Shown: positions 1 through 10,564, counted from the first letter of the stretch. The stretch is DNA of 64,000 nt from Listeria monocytogenes (GCF_041765605.1 NZ_CP168900.1:1628001-1692000), one strand, 5' to 3'. Numbers and translations are program-made. The notes: generated by a model not told the origin, from the letters alone.

Positions 1-793
1 TACAGTCATCTAGTTGCCCGTGCTTTAATAAGAATTCCGCCGTTTGGAAGTCTTCTGGTAATTCTTCACGAACGGTTTGTTCAATCACTCGGCGACCTGC
101 AAAGCCAATAAGCGCTCCTGGTTCTGCAAAGTTATAATCTCCAAGTGATGCAAAACTAGCAGAAACTCCGCCCGTAGTTGGGTGTGTCATTACCGTGATA
201 ACAAGTCCACCATGGTTGCTAAATCGCTTGAATGCAGCCGAAGTTTTTGCCATTTGCATAAGCGAAAGCATCCCTTCTTGCATACGCGCACCGCCGGATG
301 CAGTGAAAATAACAAATGGTTTATTTGTTTTATCAGCATCTTCCACAGCACGAAGAATTTTTTCACCGACAACAGAGCCCATACTCGCCATTCTAAAACG
401 AGAATCCATCACTGCAATAACAAGTGGATTACCGCCAATAGTTGCATGACCAGTAAGAATCGCTTCATTTAAACCAGATTTTTGCTTATCTTTCTCAATT
501 CGATCCATATAATCTTCAAAACCAAGTGGATTTGCTGTCGTTAAATTAGCATCAATTTCTTCAAAAGAGCCTTCATCAACAAGCATATCGATTCGTGCTT
601 TTGCCCCAATTGGATGGTGAAAACCACAATAATTACATACCATAAGATTTTTTTGCAATTCTTTGGTATACATTATTTTTTTACATTCTGGACATTTTGT
701 CATAATACCTTCTGGAACATCTGCTTTCGTTCCATCAGAAGGGATTGTGGCATATTTTCTCTTTTTTGGTTTTGTAAACAAGTCTCCTAGCAA
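1..793 (-). CDS. accD: Acetyl-CoA carboxylase carboxyltransferase subunit beta (partial, 3' end beyond window)
   Basis: Beta subunit of the carboxyltransferase half of acetyl-CoA carboxylase, which makes malonyl-CoA for fatty-acid synthesis in the cytoplasm with AccA, AccB and AccC. The N-terminus reads [20 protein letters not shown], followed by the family's four-cysteine zinc ribbon (CPEC near residue 34 and CNYCG about 15 residues later). The crotonase-like fold follows with glycine-rich stretches ([23 protein letters not shown]). The start is TTG at 793-791, preceded by a good GGGAGG ribosome site. No ATG suits the conserved N-terminus. The C-terminal end lies left of the window; accA normally follows. 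Confidence 0.95.
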   Translation of the reverse strand, partial: MLGDLFTKPKKRKYATIPSDGTKADVPEGIMTKCPECKKIMYTKELQKNLMVCNYCGFHHPIGAKARIDMLVDEGSFEEIDANLTTANPLGFEDYMDRIEKDKQKSGLNEAILTGHATIGGNPLVIAVMDSRFRMASMGSVVGEKILRAVEDADKTNKPFVIFTASGGARMQEGMLSLMQMAKTSAAFKRFSNHGGLVITVMTHPTTGGVSASFASLGDYNFAEPGALIGFAGRRVIEQTVREELPEDFQTAEFLLKHGQLDDC

Positions 794-1010
794 GGATAAC
801 CCTCCCCATTTACGCTTTCTATTGTGGTTATTAACGATTCTTAATGTTGTAAAAATAAAAAATGAATAAAGACATGAAACATAAATCAACCGCATTTTCC
901 CACAAGAAGACAAAATGCCAGTCTATCCGAATTACAACTGGACAGACTGCGCAATATTGTTTTCCACGTTAAACTATAACATACTTTCCATAAATATAGA
1001 AAGTCTAAGA

Positions 1011-4000
1011 TTACTTAATGACTACATTCTCTTTACCAAGCAGCTCTACTAACGCTTCTTGCAACTCGTTTGATGGCGTTACTTGAATATTTTTCAGCTC
1101 AGCAGTTTGTTTCGTTATTGCTTGATGCACAATGACCTTACTGTCGCCTTTATAACGCGTTAAAACTGGCTTAATTTGTTCCATTTGCTGTGGTTCCGTT
1201 AATTTTAGGAACAATCGTACGGGGGCTTTTATTTCTTTTAAATCTTCTGCTTTATTAATAATTAACTGGAGTTCCCCGTTTCTCGTATCTGCTTTCACTT
1301 GCAAAAAGAGGATTTCCCCTTTTTGTGCAAAATTAGCGAATTTACGGTAACTTTCTGGGAACATCACTGCACTCAGTTCTTTGGAGTCATCACTAATTGT
1401 TAAAAAGCACATCGTTTCGCCTTTTTTTGTTCTAATTGATTTTACTTCGTGTACATAGGCAGCTACTTGATAATTTTTGCCAGAAGAAAGGTTTGCAAGT
1501 CTTGTGATTGCAAGGTTTTGTAATTTGTTTTGATAATACGATACTGGATGCGCTGAAACATATTGACCAGTGTATAATTTTTCTTTCTCCAACTTTTCAT
1601 CAATCGAAATGGGCGCGGTTTTCCGGTAGCGTGGTTTCATCTTTTTCAAAAAGTCATCATCTTCCGCGAAAAGATTCATCCCTTTCGAGTCTTCACCGAG
1701 TAGCGAAATATATTGTAGCACTGCATCAATAGTTGCCAAAATCGTCGCTCGGTCTTCACCAAATTCGTCAAAACAACCAGAAAATACGAGTGCTTCTAAA
1801 ACGGTTTCTGAGAGCATTTTATGTGGCATTCTTTCACAAAAATCAAAGAAATCTCGGAAAGGTGCTTTTTTTCGTTCGTTAATAATTTCTAAAATGAATT
1901 TCGTCGGGACTTTACGAATAACACGGAAACTATAGCGGATAGATGATTCATTCTCCACTTGGAAGTAGTAATTACTATGGTTGATGCTTGGCGCTAACAT
2001 GCTAATGCCATAGTTTTTTGCTTCGGTAATGTACTGGGAAATTTTGTCGTCATTGCCAAAAACAGAGCTAAGAAGCGACGACATAAATGCAGCTGGAAAA
2101 TGCGCTTTTAAATAAGCTAATTGAAAAGCGATTTTTGAATAAGCCGCTGCGTGACTTCGGTTGAAACCGTAATTCGCGAATTGAACAATCATATCATACA
2201 CTTGGTTAGCGCTAGCATCTGAATAACCTTTACTCTTAGCACCTTCCACAAAGTGAATTCGCTCCTCGTTTAGGACATCTGCTTTCTTCTTGCTGACCGC
2301 TCGTCTTAATAAATCTGCTTCTCCAAGTGAAAATCCAGCCATTTGGTTCGCTACTTGAATAATTTGCTCTTGATAAACGATAACGCCGTATGTCACTTCC
2401 AAAATCGGCGCTAAATCTGGATGAGGATATTGAATTTTTTCTTTCCCGTGTTTTCTAGCGATAAATGTATCAATTTGTTCCATTGGACCTGGACGGTAAA
2501 GCGCATCCACCGCCACGACATCTTCAAAAGAAGTTGGTTTTAATTTTCGGAGTACGCGTCGAATCCCGTCCGATTCAAATTGGAATACACCTGTCGTGTC
2601 GCCTGTTTGGAATAGTTTTAATGTTTTTTTATCTTCTAAAGAGATATCCGCTAAGGTTAACGGCGTTTCTCTATTATAGTTAACCGATTTTAAAACGCGG
2701 TCGAGTAAACTAAGATTTCTAAGTCCTAAAAAGTCCATTTTAAGTAAGCCGATTTTCTCTAATTCTCCCATAGCAAACTGGGTCAAACGTGCATCTCCGC
2801 TACCTAATTGCAGCGCAACTTGTTCAACGAGTGGCTTGTCGCTAATAACTATTCCGGCTGCGTGCGTTGAAATATGACGTGGCAAGCCTTCCAGTTGACA
2901 AGCTACTTCCCAAATCATTTCATTTTCTTTAGAGCTTTTAATATGGTTTTCTAAACGTGGACTTTCTTGTAATGCTTTTTGTAACGTAATACCTAACTGA
3001 CTTGGAATCAACTTAGACCATTCAGATAATAATACAGAATTTAACCCAAAACTCCTCGCAGTATCGCGAATCGCCGCTTTTGCCGCCAGTGTCCCAAACG
3101 TGCCGATTTGCGCCACATGCGCTTCTCCGTATTTAGATACCACATACGAAATCACTTCATCACGACGATTATCTGGAAAATCCAAATCGATATCGGGCAT
3201 CGTAATCCGTTCTGGGTTTAAAAAACGTTCAAATAGCAAATTGTATCGAATCGGATCTACATCCGTAATTCTGAGTGCATAGGAAACAAGTGACCCAGCC
3301 GCAGAACCCCGACCTGGCCCCGTTAAAACTCCCGCCTCACGCGAATAACGAATAACATCCCAAACAATTAAAAAGTAATCGGCAAACCCCATCTCCGTAA
3401 TAACTTTTAATTCATATTCTAATCGTTCCTGATATTCCGCCCCTAGTAAATCTCGTTCTTTTAAGCCATCATAGGCTGTCTGACGCAAAACATCTGGTGC
3501 ATTTTGTCCTTCCGTTAATGGAAATCTAGGTAATAAATGCTGATCCAAAGCAATTTCGACATGACAACGGTCTGCAAGTTCACCAGTTTCAAAGCATGCC
3601 TGTTTTTCGAAATCCGTTTGCCAATCACGTTCCATTTCTTCTTGTGAGGTAAAATAATTTGGTCCAGCAAGTGGTAACGTTGTCCAATCGACCGTTCGAT
3701 TATCACGAATGGCAGTTAAAACTTCTTTTGCTTGTGCATCTTTTGGCTCTAAATATTGTACATTTTTTGTCGCAACAACAGGCACATTTTCTTCTGCAGA
3801 AAATGTTTCTATTTTTGCAAAAAGGCGCGGATTTTCTTTTTGCGCAGATAAATAAACCGATTCTTTGCCAAAAATATCGACTAAATTTGCGTAAGCCTCT
3901 AGCGCTCCATCGCGATTCTCTTCCATCAGAAGACGTTCGATTTCTCCTTTGGCACCAGGTGAAATCGCAATCAAGTTACTGCTATAAGCGCGTAACCAGC

Positions 4001-4337
4001 TTTGTGGCAATTCTGGTCCTTCTTCGCGCGTTTGAATAGCACTCGCGATTTTTAATAACTCGTGATATCCAGCGGTTGATTCCGCAATTAATATCAACTC
4101 ATATGAATTAATTGGATTTAAGTAACCTTGAATTGTCACCGTCATCCCAATAATTGGTTTTATATCCGCCGCTAAACACTTTTGATAAAACTCGACTACT
4201 CCGTAAAGCACATTTTTATCCGTAATTGCTAAGGCTGGATAATGGTATTCTTTTGCTTTAGCGATTAGCTTATCGATTGATGCTGTACTAGAAAGCAAAT
4301 CATAAGCACTCGCAACTTGTAAATGAACAAAACCCAC
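1011..4337 (-). CDS. dnaE: DNA polymerase III alpha subunit, DnaE type
   Basis: Replicative DNA polymerase of the DnaE class. In Firmicutes it extends RNA primers on the lagging strand alongside PolC. The order is an N-terminal PHP domain (from FVHLQVASAYDLLSS), the C-family palm with the catalytic acidic motif PDIDLDFPD near residues 381-389 and the KMDFLGLR motif near 535, then helix-hairpin-helix and a C-terminal OB fold (VAAYVHEVKSIRTKKG). The length of 1108 aa is normal for the short Firmicute DnaE, which lacks a built-in exonuclease. I chose GTG at 4337 rather than the ATG six codons upstream, because AGGAGAGAGG sits at the right distance and the conserved sequence begins there. Nothing looks missing. 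Confidence 0.96.
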   Translation of the reverse strand: MGFVHLQVASAYDLLSSTASIDKLIAKAKEYHYPALAITDKNVLYGVVEFYQKCLAADIKPIIGMTVTIQGYLNPINSYELILIAESTAGYHELLKIASAIQTREEGPELPQSWLRAYSSNLIAISPGAKGEIERLLMEENRDGALEAYANLVDIFGKESVYLSAQKENPRLFAKIETFSAEENVPVVATKNVQYLEPKDAQAKEVLTAIRDNRTVDWTTLPLAGPNYFTSQEEMERDWQTDFEKQACFETGELADRCHVEIALDQHLLPRFPLTEGQNAPDVLRQTAYDGLKERDLLGAEYQERLEYELKVITEMGFADYFLIVWDVIRYSREAGVLTGPGRGSAAGSLVSYALRITDVDPIRYNLLFERFLNPERITMPDIDLDFPDNRRDEVISYVVSKYGEAHVAQIGTFGTLAAKAAIRDTARSFGLNSVLLSEWSKLIPSQLGITLQKALQESPRLENHIKSSKENEMIWEVACQLEGLPRHISTHAAGIVISDKPLVEQVALQLGSGDARLTQFAMGELEKIGLLKMDFLGLRNLSLLDRVLKSVNYNRETPLTLADISLEDKKTLKLFQTGDTTGVFQFESDGIRRVLRKLKPTSFEDVVAVDALYRPGPMEQIDTFIARKHGKEKIQYPHPDLAPILEVTYGVIVYQEQIIQVANQMAGFSLGEADLLRRAVSKKKADVLNEERIHFVEGAKSKGYSDASANQVYDMIVQFANYGFNRSHAAAYSKIAFQLAYLKAHFPAAFMSSLLSSVFGNDDKISQYITEAKNYGISMLAPSINHSNYYFQVENESSIRYSFRVIRKVPTKFILEIINERKKAPFRDFFDFCERMPHKMLSETVLEALVFSGCFDEFGEDRATILATIDAVLQYISLLGEDSKGMNLFAEDDDFLKKMKPRYRKTAPISIDEKLEKEKLYTGQYVSAHPVSYYQNKLQNLAITRLANLSSGKNYQVAAYVHEVKSIRTKKGETMCFLTISDDSKELSAVMFPESYRKFANFAQKGEILFLQVKADTRNGELQLIINKAEDLKEIKAPVRLFLKLTEPQQMEQIKPVLTRYKGDSKVIVHQAITKQTAELKNIQVTPSNELQEALVELLGKENVVIK

Positions 4338-4420
4338 TATCCTCTCTCCTTTCAAAACTCTCTTTTTCCATTATATCGGTTAAGCTTAAAAAAAGAAAGT
4401 GTGTTCGTGTTTTTAAATGA

Positions 4421-4451
4421 AAAAATAAAGCCAGCTAGTTAACTGGCTTTA
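4421..4451 (-). terminator. Terminator downstream of nrnA side / upstream of dnaE spacer hairpin
   Basis: AAAGCCAG (4427-4434) pairs with CTGGCTTT (4443-4450). Read on the minus strand, a T-rich tail follows. It lies just past the nrnA stop, so it should end the nrnA transcript in the direction of... note that nrnA reads leftward and ends at 4456, immediately before this hairpin. dnaE therefore probably has its own promoter in the remaining spacer. Confidence 0.75.
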
Positions 4452-4455
4452 AATC

Positions 4456-5391
4456 TTATTTAGCTGCACAGATGCGCGCAAGTTTTGCTGTCATTTCTTT
4501 TATTTCTTCTTCATTATGCAGTGTCGCGCCAGAAGCGAGTGGGTGTCCACCTCCACCGTATTCTTTGGCTAGTTCATTAATAACTGGTCCTTTTGAACGT
4601 AACCGCGCTCTGAAAACCGGTCCTTCTTGAATGAACATAATCCACGCCTTAATTCCTTCCACATTTTCGATGCAAGATACAAGTGCGGAAGCGTCGCGCG
4701 GATCTACTTCAAACTCGTTTAAAAGCGTATCACTTAAATAAACGGTTGCAGCGCCATTTTCATCCATGACAAAATTTTGCAAAATATACCCTGAAAGCTT
4801 CACTGTATTTTTCGGTAACTCATATAGTTCACGATAAAGCGCCGGACGATCAAATGGAAATGTTACTAAATACGAGGATAGAAGTAAAGTTTCTTCTGTT
4901 GTACTTGGATACAAGAACCGTCCAGTATCACCAACAATTCCAGCATAGAGGAGTCTTGCAGCTGTTTCATTTAGAATTAACTCTTCTGAAAATGATTCCC
5001 AAAAAGCAGCAATCATTTCGCTACAAGAAGAAGCAGTCGTATCAACCCAAAGTAAATCACCATAAGCATCGTCATTTGGATGGTGGTCAATTTTGATTAG
5101 TGCTTTACCGAGGTTAAACCGCCCGTCTGAAATCCGCTCTTGGTTCGCGGTATCACACACAATTACAAGCGCATCTTTATATACTTCATCGGCTATTTCA
5201 TCTACTGCACCTAAAAATTGGAGCGACACTTCATCATTCCCAACCGAGTAAACTTTTTTCTCAGGAAAACTAGCTCGGATAATTTCTGCAAGTCCCATTT
5301 GCGAACCGTATGCATCTGGGTCAGGACGTACATGCCTATGCAAAATAATCGTTTCATATTGTTTTATTTGTTGTAAAATCTCACTTTTCAT
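4456..5391 (-). CDS. nrnA: Bifunctional oligoribonuclease / pAp phosphatase NrnA
   Basis: DHH/DHHA1-family phosphoesterase that degrades 2-5 nt RNAs and dephosphorylates 3'-phosphoadenosine 5'-phosphate. Visible motifs are the N-terminal HRHVRPDPDAYGSQ metal site, VCDTAN, the signature DHH in KIDHHPNDD, and the C-terminal DHHA1 glycine motif GGGGHPLASGA. The length of 311 aa fits the Bacillus YtqI/NrnA family. ATG at 5391 is preferred over an upstream in-frame ATG, because GAGGCG precedes it and MKSEILQQIKQYETI matches the usual N-terminus. It follows the ytoI-like gene by about 20 nt on the same strand, so the two are probably co-transcribed. Confidence 0.92.
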   Translation of the reverse strand: MKSEILQQIKQYETIILHRHVRPDPDAYGSQMGLAEIIRASFPEKKVYSVGNDEVSLQFLGAVDEIADEVYKDALVIVCDTANQERISDGRFNLGKALIKIDHHPNDDAYGDLLWVDTTASSCSEMIAAFWESFSEELILNETAARLLYAGIVGDTGRFLYPSTTEETLLLSSYLVTFPFDRPALYRELYELPKNTVKLSGYILQNFVMDENGAATVYLSDTLLNEFEVDPRDASALVSCIENVEGIKAWIMFIQEGPVFRARLRSKGPVINELAKEYGGGGHPLASGATLHNEEEIKEMTAKLARICAAK

Positions 5392-5411
5392 TGTTTCGCC
5401 TCTATTTCTTT

Positions 5412-6726
5412 TTAACGTTCCATCATTTGACAAGCGACAATAGCTTTTCCGGTCAAAATTCCTTCTAAATAAAGCTCTACATCTAACTTCCCGGCTTTAC
5501 GCCCCATTTCCAAAATTCGCGGCTTAATAACAATCGTCGCATCCATTTGAACAGGTTTTAGAAAATACATCGTTACATTTTCAATCGCCACATTCCGTTT
5601 TTTCATAGAAAATAGTTTTTGCTGCACAACTTCGCAGACCACTTGGGTAAATACACCATACGATAATGTCCCAAGCGAATTGGTCATTTGTGGACTCACT
5701 TTAAATTCGTAATCTGCCTCTTCGCCCGTATCTGCTTTTTCCGAAAGTTGATTTGCAATCGTATCATCAATCGTTTCGCCGACTTGTGGTTGTTTTTGAA
5801 TCATTTGCATGGATTTCAAAATGTCTTGTCTACTAACGATGCCGATTAAAGTTAAATCATCTTTGACAACGGGGATGACTTCGATACTCTCCCAAATCAT
5901 CATATGTGCCACTGATGCAACACTCATTTTCGGACCAACAGTTAGTGGATTTTTAGTCATCACTCGTTCAATCGAAATGCTCGGATTTTTTTCCAGAATA
6001 TCCTTACTTGTAACCATCCCAGTAAGTCTCATCGCACGATTAACAACTGGGAAACGGCTGTGGCCTGTCGCTTCTTCCATTTTGTGCCAATCTTCTACTT
6101 TATCCGACGTAGATAAAAATGCCGTGGTTTCTAGTGGCGTTAAAATATCCTCCACAAATACCACTTCTTTTTTTTATTAATTGGTCATAAATCGCTCGGT
6201 TAATCATTGTTGCAACTGTAAACGTATCATAGGAAGTTGATAAAATTGGTAATTCTTTCTCATCTGCCAATTGTTTCACTTCGTCGTCCGTATCAAATCC
6301 ACCAGTAATTAGCACCGCCGCACCACGTTTTAAAGCAAGTTCATGGGCACTAACTCGGTTTCCGACGATTAGTAAGTTGCCAGCATCCGTATAGCGTTCC
6401 ATTGCTTCTACCGTCATCGCTCCAATAACAAATTTATTAAGCGATTTGTATAGTCCGGAACGACCGCCTAGCACTTGCCCATCAATCATATTCACAATCT
6501 CAGCAAAAGTTAATTTTTCGATACTATCTTTTTGTTTCCGTTCAATACGAAGTGTCCCCACTCGTTTAATAGTAGAAACAAACCCAATGATTTCTGCATC
6601 TTTAATAGCACGATAAGCAGTTCCCTCGCTTACAGACAAGTTTTTCGCGATTTTTCGTACAGATATTTTTTCTCCGACTGCAAGGTTTTCAATGTATTTT
6701 AAAATCTGTTCATGTTTTGTGGCCAC
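5412..6726 (-). pseudogene. ytoI: YtoI-like DRTGG/CBS-domain regulator, interrupted by a +1 frameshift
   Basis: One gene is split over two overlapping frames (6726 to about 6168, then 5412 to about 6168). The N-terminal part has a winged-helix region (EKISVRKIAKNLSVSEGTAYRAI), then a DRTGG-type domain. The second part has two CBS domains (VEDILTPLETT, IERVMTKNPLTVGP) and a C-terminal hotdog thioesterase-like domain ending ACQMMER. The frame breaks in a run of eight A (plus-strand T at 6168-6175). With seven A, the protein would read QLIKKEVVFVEDILTP continuously, about 437 aa, the normal YtoI length. The start is tentatively GTG at 6726, with ATG at 6741 possible. Causes could be real mutation, homopolymer sequencing error or slippage. 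The product's ligand is unknown to me. Confidence 0.85.
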
Positions 6727-6751
6727 GACTCGTTCACCCATTCCTATTTTG

Positions 6752-7438
6752 TTAGATTTCGATACTTTCTCCGATTTCAAGTACTTTTCCAGTGATTCCT
6801 TCGTCAAGCGATGCGACAAATTTGTGTGGATCTTGCGCGATTAAAGGAAACGTATTGTAATGCATTGGAACAACTAATTTCGCTTGTAAAAATCGTGCCG
6901 CAATCGCCGCATCTTCTGGTCCCATGGTAAAATTATCCCCAATCGGCAAGAAAGCAACGTCTAGCGGATTTAATTCACCAATTAATTTCATATCAGAAAA
7001 CAAACCAGTGTCCCCTGCAAAATAAATATTTTTATCTTCTATCGTAAATACAATCCCAGTTGGGAAACCAAGGTTAACAATGCGACCATCTCGAACCGTC
7101 TGCGATCCGTGAAAAGCTTGCGTTAACTTCACTTGGCCAAAACTAAACTGTCTTTTCCCACCAATATGCATTGGCGCCATATTTTCAAGCCCATCCTCTA
7201 CTGCCAAAAATGAAGCCAAATCCGCGTTACAAATAACGGTTGCTCCTGAATTTTTAGCAATTTCAACTGTATCACCGACATGATCGTCATGCCCATGCGA
7301 CAGAACGATAAAGTCAGGCATCTGCTCTTCCGCTTTTAAATCACATTTCTCATTACCAGAAATAAATGGATCTACGAGAATAGTTGTATCCCCAGTAATT
7401 ATTTTAATACAAGACTGACCATGAAATGAAATCTTCAT
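6752..7438 (-). CDS. ytkL: Metal-dependent hydrolase, UPF0173 metallo-beta-lactamase fold (YtkL-like)
   Basis: A small metallo-beta-lactamase-fold hydrolase (228 aa) of the UPF0173 family. The zinc motif HGHDDH (in [11 protein letters not shown], near residue 50) and later metal ligands in FAGDTG and PMHYNT are all visible. The natural substrate is not established for this family. The gene starts at ATG 7438 with GAAGG upstream and stops about 25 nt before the ytoI-like gene, so the two likely share a transcript. It is divergent from the proline dipeptidase gene, with both promoters in the 164-bp spacer. Confidence 0.88.
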   Translation of the reverse strand: MKISFHGQSCIKIITGDTTILVDPFISGNEKCDLKAEEQMPDFIVLSHGHDDHVGDTVEIAKNSGATVICNADLASFLAVEDGLENMAPMHIGGKRQFSFGQVKLTQAFHGSQTVRDGRIVNLGFPTGIVFTIEDKNIYFAGDTGLFSDMKLIGELNPLDVAFLPIGDNFTMGPEDAAIAARFLQAKLVVPMHYNTFPLIAQDPHKFVASLDEGITGKVLEIGESIEI

Positions 7439-7602
7439 GTTAAAAAACTTCCTTCCTGATTCATTATTCTATGTGTATTATTGTACCACTATTTATTATA
7501 AACTACTATATAACACCTCGTAAACTAGAAGGTGTTTATTAGCAAAATAATTCCTTCGCATGTTATCATGAAATAGAAATCAATTGGAAAGAAGGTACAA
7601 TT

Positions 7603-8700
7603 ATGGAAAAAAATATCGATGTCTTACAAAATTGGCTAAAAGACCAAGGTGCTGAGGTGGCATTTTTGACAGACCCAGAGAACATCGCTTATTTCTCGGG
7701 TTATCATAGTGAGCCTCATGAGCGCGTGCTTGGCTTAGCAGTTTTCCCAGATAGTGAACCGTTTTTATTTACGCCCGCTCTTGAAGTAGAAGATGTGCGC
7801 GGCGGTGACTGGACACACCCTGCATACGGATATAACGATACCGAGAATCCTTTCACCATCATTGCAGACGAAATCAAAAAACGCGTTGCAAATCCAAGCA
7901 AATTTGCTATTGAGAAAAAACATATGAGCGTAGATCGCTACGAACAATTAGGTGGATTATTCTCTGGCAGCTCTTTCATTCCGATTGAACACAAAATTGA
8001 GCAAATTCGTCTGATTAAAACCGAAGCCGAACTAAAAATATTAAAAGAAGCAGCCTTATTAGCCGATTATGCCGTACAAGTTGGTGTAAACGAAATCGCA
8101 GAAGGTAAAACAGAAGCAGAAATCGTGGCAAAAATCGAATACGAAATGAAGAAAAAAGGCGTAACTGCCATGTCTTTCGATACAATGGTGCTTACTGGTA
8201 AAAACGGTGCCCTGCCACATGGTACTCCAGGCGAAACAAAAATCAAAAAAGGCGATTTAGTTTTATTTGATTTAGGCGTTGTCCATAAAGGCTATTGCTC
8301 TGATATTACACGCACAGTAGCTTTTGGAGACATTTCCGATGAACAGAAAAAGATTTACGACACTGTTTTAGAAGCACAAATTGCCGCTGTCGAAAAAGTA
8401 AAAGCTGGCGTAAAAGCAAGCGAAATTGATTTAACTGCTAGAAATATTATTCGTGATGCAGGTTTTGGTGATTATTTCCCACATCGACTTGGTCACGGTC
8501 TTGGCGCGAGTGTCCATGAATTCCCTTCGATTACAGAAACGAACAATATGGAACTGCAAGAAAACATGGTATTTACGATTGAACCAGGTATTTATGTTCC
8601 CGGTGTTGCCGGCGTTCGTATAGAAGATGACCTCGTTGTCACAAAAGACGGCGTGCAAGTATTAACGGAATTCCCGAAAACCTTACAAGTAATCGACTAA
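7603..8700 (+). CDS. pepQ: Xaa-Pro dipeptidase, M24 family
   Basis: Cytoplasmic metallo-aminopeptidase that splits dipeptides with C-terminal proline. An N-terminal creatinase-like domain precedes the pita-bread catalytic domain. The five M24 metal ligands are visible: Asp in LFDLGVVHKG, Asp in YCSDITRTV, His in RLGHGLG, Glu in TIEPGIY and Glu in RIEDDLVV. The length of 365 aa is typical. The start has GAAGG 8 nt upstream. It is a single gene closed by the terminator at 8704-8740. The exact name (PepQ, PapA or YqhT-like) is uncertain; the family is not. Confidence 0.93.
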   Translation: MEKNIDVLQNWLKDQGAEVAFLTDPENIAYFSGYHSEPHERVLGLAVFPDSEPFLFTPALEVEDVRGGDWTHPAYGYNDTENPFTIIADEIKKRVANPSKFAIEKKHMSVDRYEQLGGLFSGSSFIPIEHKIEQIRLIKTEAELKILKEAALLADYAVQVGVNEIAEGKTEAEIVAKIEYEMKKKGVTAMSFDTMVLTGKNGALPHGTPGETKIKKGDLVLFDLGVVHKGYCSDITRTVAFGDISDEQKKIYDTVLEAQIAAVEKVKAGVKASEIDLTARNIIRDAGFGDYFPHRLGHGLGASVHEFPSITETNNMELQENMVFTIEPGIYVPGVAGVRIEDDLVVTKDGVQVLTEFPKTLQVID

Positions 8701-8703
8701 CAA

Positions 8704-8740
8704 GAAAAGCGAACTTTCCTTTGAGAAAGTTCGCTTTTTT
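8704..8740. terminator. Bidirectional terminator between pepQ and ald
   Basis: An 11-bp perfect stem, AGCGAACTTTC / GAAAGTTCGCT (8708-8718, 8724-8734), has A-tract and T-tract flanks. It serves two genes that converge from opposite strands. Confidence 0.9.
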
Positions 8741-8742
8741 TA

Positions 8743-9855
8743 TTAAATTAATTCTTTGCTATCCGTATAAGGTAAATCAAGTGAATCTGCAACAGCCTTG
8801 TACGTAATATGACCTTGGTATGTATTTAATCCACGAAGTAAGAATGGGTCATTTTGCACGGCTACTTCTAAGCCTTGATTAGCAAGTTTCAATCCAAATG
8901 GTAAAGTGGCATTAGTAAGCGCCAAAGTGGACGTCCGCGGCACTGCACCCGGCATATTTGCAACAGCATAATGGAGTACGCCGTATTTTTCGTATGTTGG
9001 ATTATCATGGGTGGAAACGTGATCTGTTGTTTCAAAAATCCCTCCTTGGTCAATCGCGATATCCACAAGGACAGATCCCGGAATCATTTGTTTAATTACA
9101 TGCTCTTTGACGAGTTTGGGCGCTTTTGCTCCTGGAATTAAAACTGCCCCAATAACCAAATCAGCTTTTTTCACAGCTGTTTCAATATTAAAATCATTCG
9201 ACATTAACGTTTGGACTTGATTGCCAAAAATATCGTCCAGTTCGCGCAATCGTTTCAAATTCATATCAAGAATGGTCACGTTGGCACCTAAACCAGCTGC
9301 AATTTTTGCTGCATTTGTTCCAGCGATTCCGCCACCAATAATAACCACTTCACTTTTCTCTACACCCGGCACCCCACCAAGCAAGACACCCATACCACCA
9401 TTCGTTCTTTGTAAAAATTGTGCGCCAATCTGAGCTGCCATTCGCCCAGCAACTTCACTCATTGGCGAAAGTAGTGGCAACGTGTGGTCTGCAAGTTCTA
9501 CTGTTTCATACGCTACACTATTTACTTTACTCTCCATCAAAGCTTTCGCAAGCGTTGGTTCATTTGCCAAATGTAAATATGTGAAAAGTAATAGTCCTTC
9601 TTTAAAGTATGTATACTCTGATGCAATCGGTTCTTTTACTTTTACAACCATATCTACATCCCAAGCTTCTTTAGCTGTTTCAACAATTTTTGCCCCCGCT
9701 TGCACAAAATCAGCGTCTTGATAATTAGAGCCAATGCCCGCATCTTTTTCCACGTATACAGTATGACCTGCATTTACGTATGAAAAAACACTTGCCGGAG
9801 TCATTGCCACCCTATTCTCGTTATTTTTAATTTCTTTTGGTACGCCGACTAACAT
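8743..9855 (-). CDS. ald: Alanine dehydrogenase
   Basis: NAD-dependent oxidative deamination of L-alanine to pyruvate and ammonia. The 370-aa protein starts [20 protein letters not shown], which carries the substrate-binding Arg15. The catalytic Lys74 (VKVKEP) and His95 (TYLHLAN) are present. The Rossmann motif [11 protein letters not shown] followed by VTILDMN binds NAD. The start ATG has GGAGAG upstream. It is a single gene with its own upstream region of about 240 bp shared with the divergent usp gene. Confidence 0.96.
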   Translation of the reverse strand: MLVGVPKEIKNNENRVAMTPASVFSYVNAGHTVYVEKDAGIGSNYQDADFVQAGAKIVETAKEAWDVDMVVKVKEPIASEYTYFKEGLLLFTYLHLANEPTLAKALMESKVNSVAYETVELADHTLPLLSPMSEVAGRMAAQIGAQFLQRTNGGMGVLLGGVPGVEKSEVVIIGGGIAGTNAAKIAAGLGANVTILDMNLKRLRELDDIFGNQVQTLMSNDFNIETAVKKADLVIGAVLIPGAKAPKLVKEHVIKQMIPGSVLVDIAIDQGGIFETTDHVSTHDNPTYEKYGVLHYAVANMPGAVPRTSTLALTNATLPFGLKLANQGLEVAVQNDPFLLRGLNTYQGHITYKAVADSLDLPYTDSKELI

Positions 9856-10026
9856 CTAAATCACTCTCCTTGATATAGGTATAATAGACTATAAAAGATT
9901 TTCTACACCCCCATGCTAACACAATATACCTAAGTTGTAAAAAATTAACTAACTGAAATTCAAACAAAAGTTTTAGTAAAATTAGACGGATTTTTTGTAT
10001 GAAACGAATTTATTTTTCATTTTATG

Positions 10027-10050
10027 GTTCTTTTAGGAAAAAGAGGGTAA
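10027..10050 (+). promoter_or_regulatory. Candidate sigma-B promoter of the usp gene
   Basis: GTTC at 10027-10030 and GGGTAA at 10045-10050 are separated by 14 nt, close to the Gram-positive sigma-B pattern GTTT-N13-15-GGGTAT. It sits 44 nt before the usp start codon. One base departs from the ideal in each box. Confidence 0.55.
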
Positions 10051-10093
10051 AATATAAGTATAGAAAATACATATTTTGATTGGAGGAATTATT

Positions 10094-10558
10094 ATGTTAC
10101 AACAATACGAAAGAGTTTTAGTAGCAGTTGATGGATCCAAAGAAGCAGAAAGAGCATTCCAAAAAGCAATTCAAGTGGCTAACCGTAATGACGCGGCGCT
10201 TGGTCTGGTACACGTTATCGATACACGCGCGTTTTCATCTGTAGCCAATTACGATACAAGCATGGCAGACAAAGCTACCGAATATGCAGATGAATTACTT
10301 AGTGGCTATAAAGAAGATGCTTTAAAAGCCGGTGTAACAAAAGTAGAAAGCTACATTGAGTATGGTTCTCCAAAAACAGCCATTACAAAAGAAGCAGCAA
10401 AAGCATTTCAAGCAGATTTAATCATGTGTGGTGCAACTGGACTTAACGCTGTAGAACGTTTGTTAATTGGTAGTGTATCTGAGTATATTATTCGCCACTC
10501 CCCTTGTGATGTTCTTGTAGTACGTAATGATGTTCCTGATTATAAAGAAGAAAAATAA
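10094..10558 (+). CDS. Universal stress protein, UspA family
   Basis: A 154-aa single-domain Usp protein. The N-terminal strand VLVAVDGSKEAERAF and the C-terminal ATP-binding loop G-x2-G-x9-G-S (CGATGLNAVERLLIGSVSEY) are both present, so this is the nucleotide-binding subtype. I chose ATG at 10094, six codons inside the longest frame, because GGAGG stands 7 nt upstream. It is a single gene with a sigma-B-like promoter in front and a strong shared terminator behind. Proteins of this kind help survival in acid and oxidative stress; no specific biochemical activity can be read from the sequence. Confidence 0.93.
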   Translation: MLQQYERVLVAVDGSKEAERAFQKAIQVANRNDAALGLVHVIDTRAFSSVANYDTSMADKATEYADELLSGYKEDALKAGVTKVESYIEYGSPKTAITKEAAKAFQADLIMCGATGLNAVERLLIGSVSEYIIRHSPCDVLVVRNDVPDYKEEK

Positions 10559-10564
10559 GGATAG

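Noticed and set aside
182-472. Plus-strand open frames opposite accD
   Set aside because: They are antisense shadows of a strongly conserved accD frame and have no ribosome site.
901-960. Hairpin CAGTCTATCC / GGACAGACTG between accD and dnaE as a terminator
   Set aside because: There is no T-tract on the minus strand after the stem; it may be a leader structure of accD, but nothing supports a specific role.
7517-7539. ACACCT / AGGTGT inverted repeat between ytkL and pepQ
   Set aside because: Only seven base pairs around an 11-nt loop, no known regulator consensus, and no T-tract.
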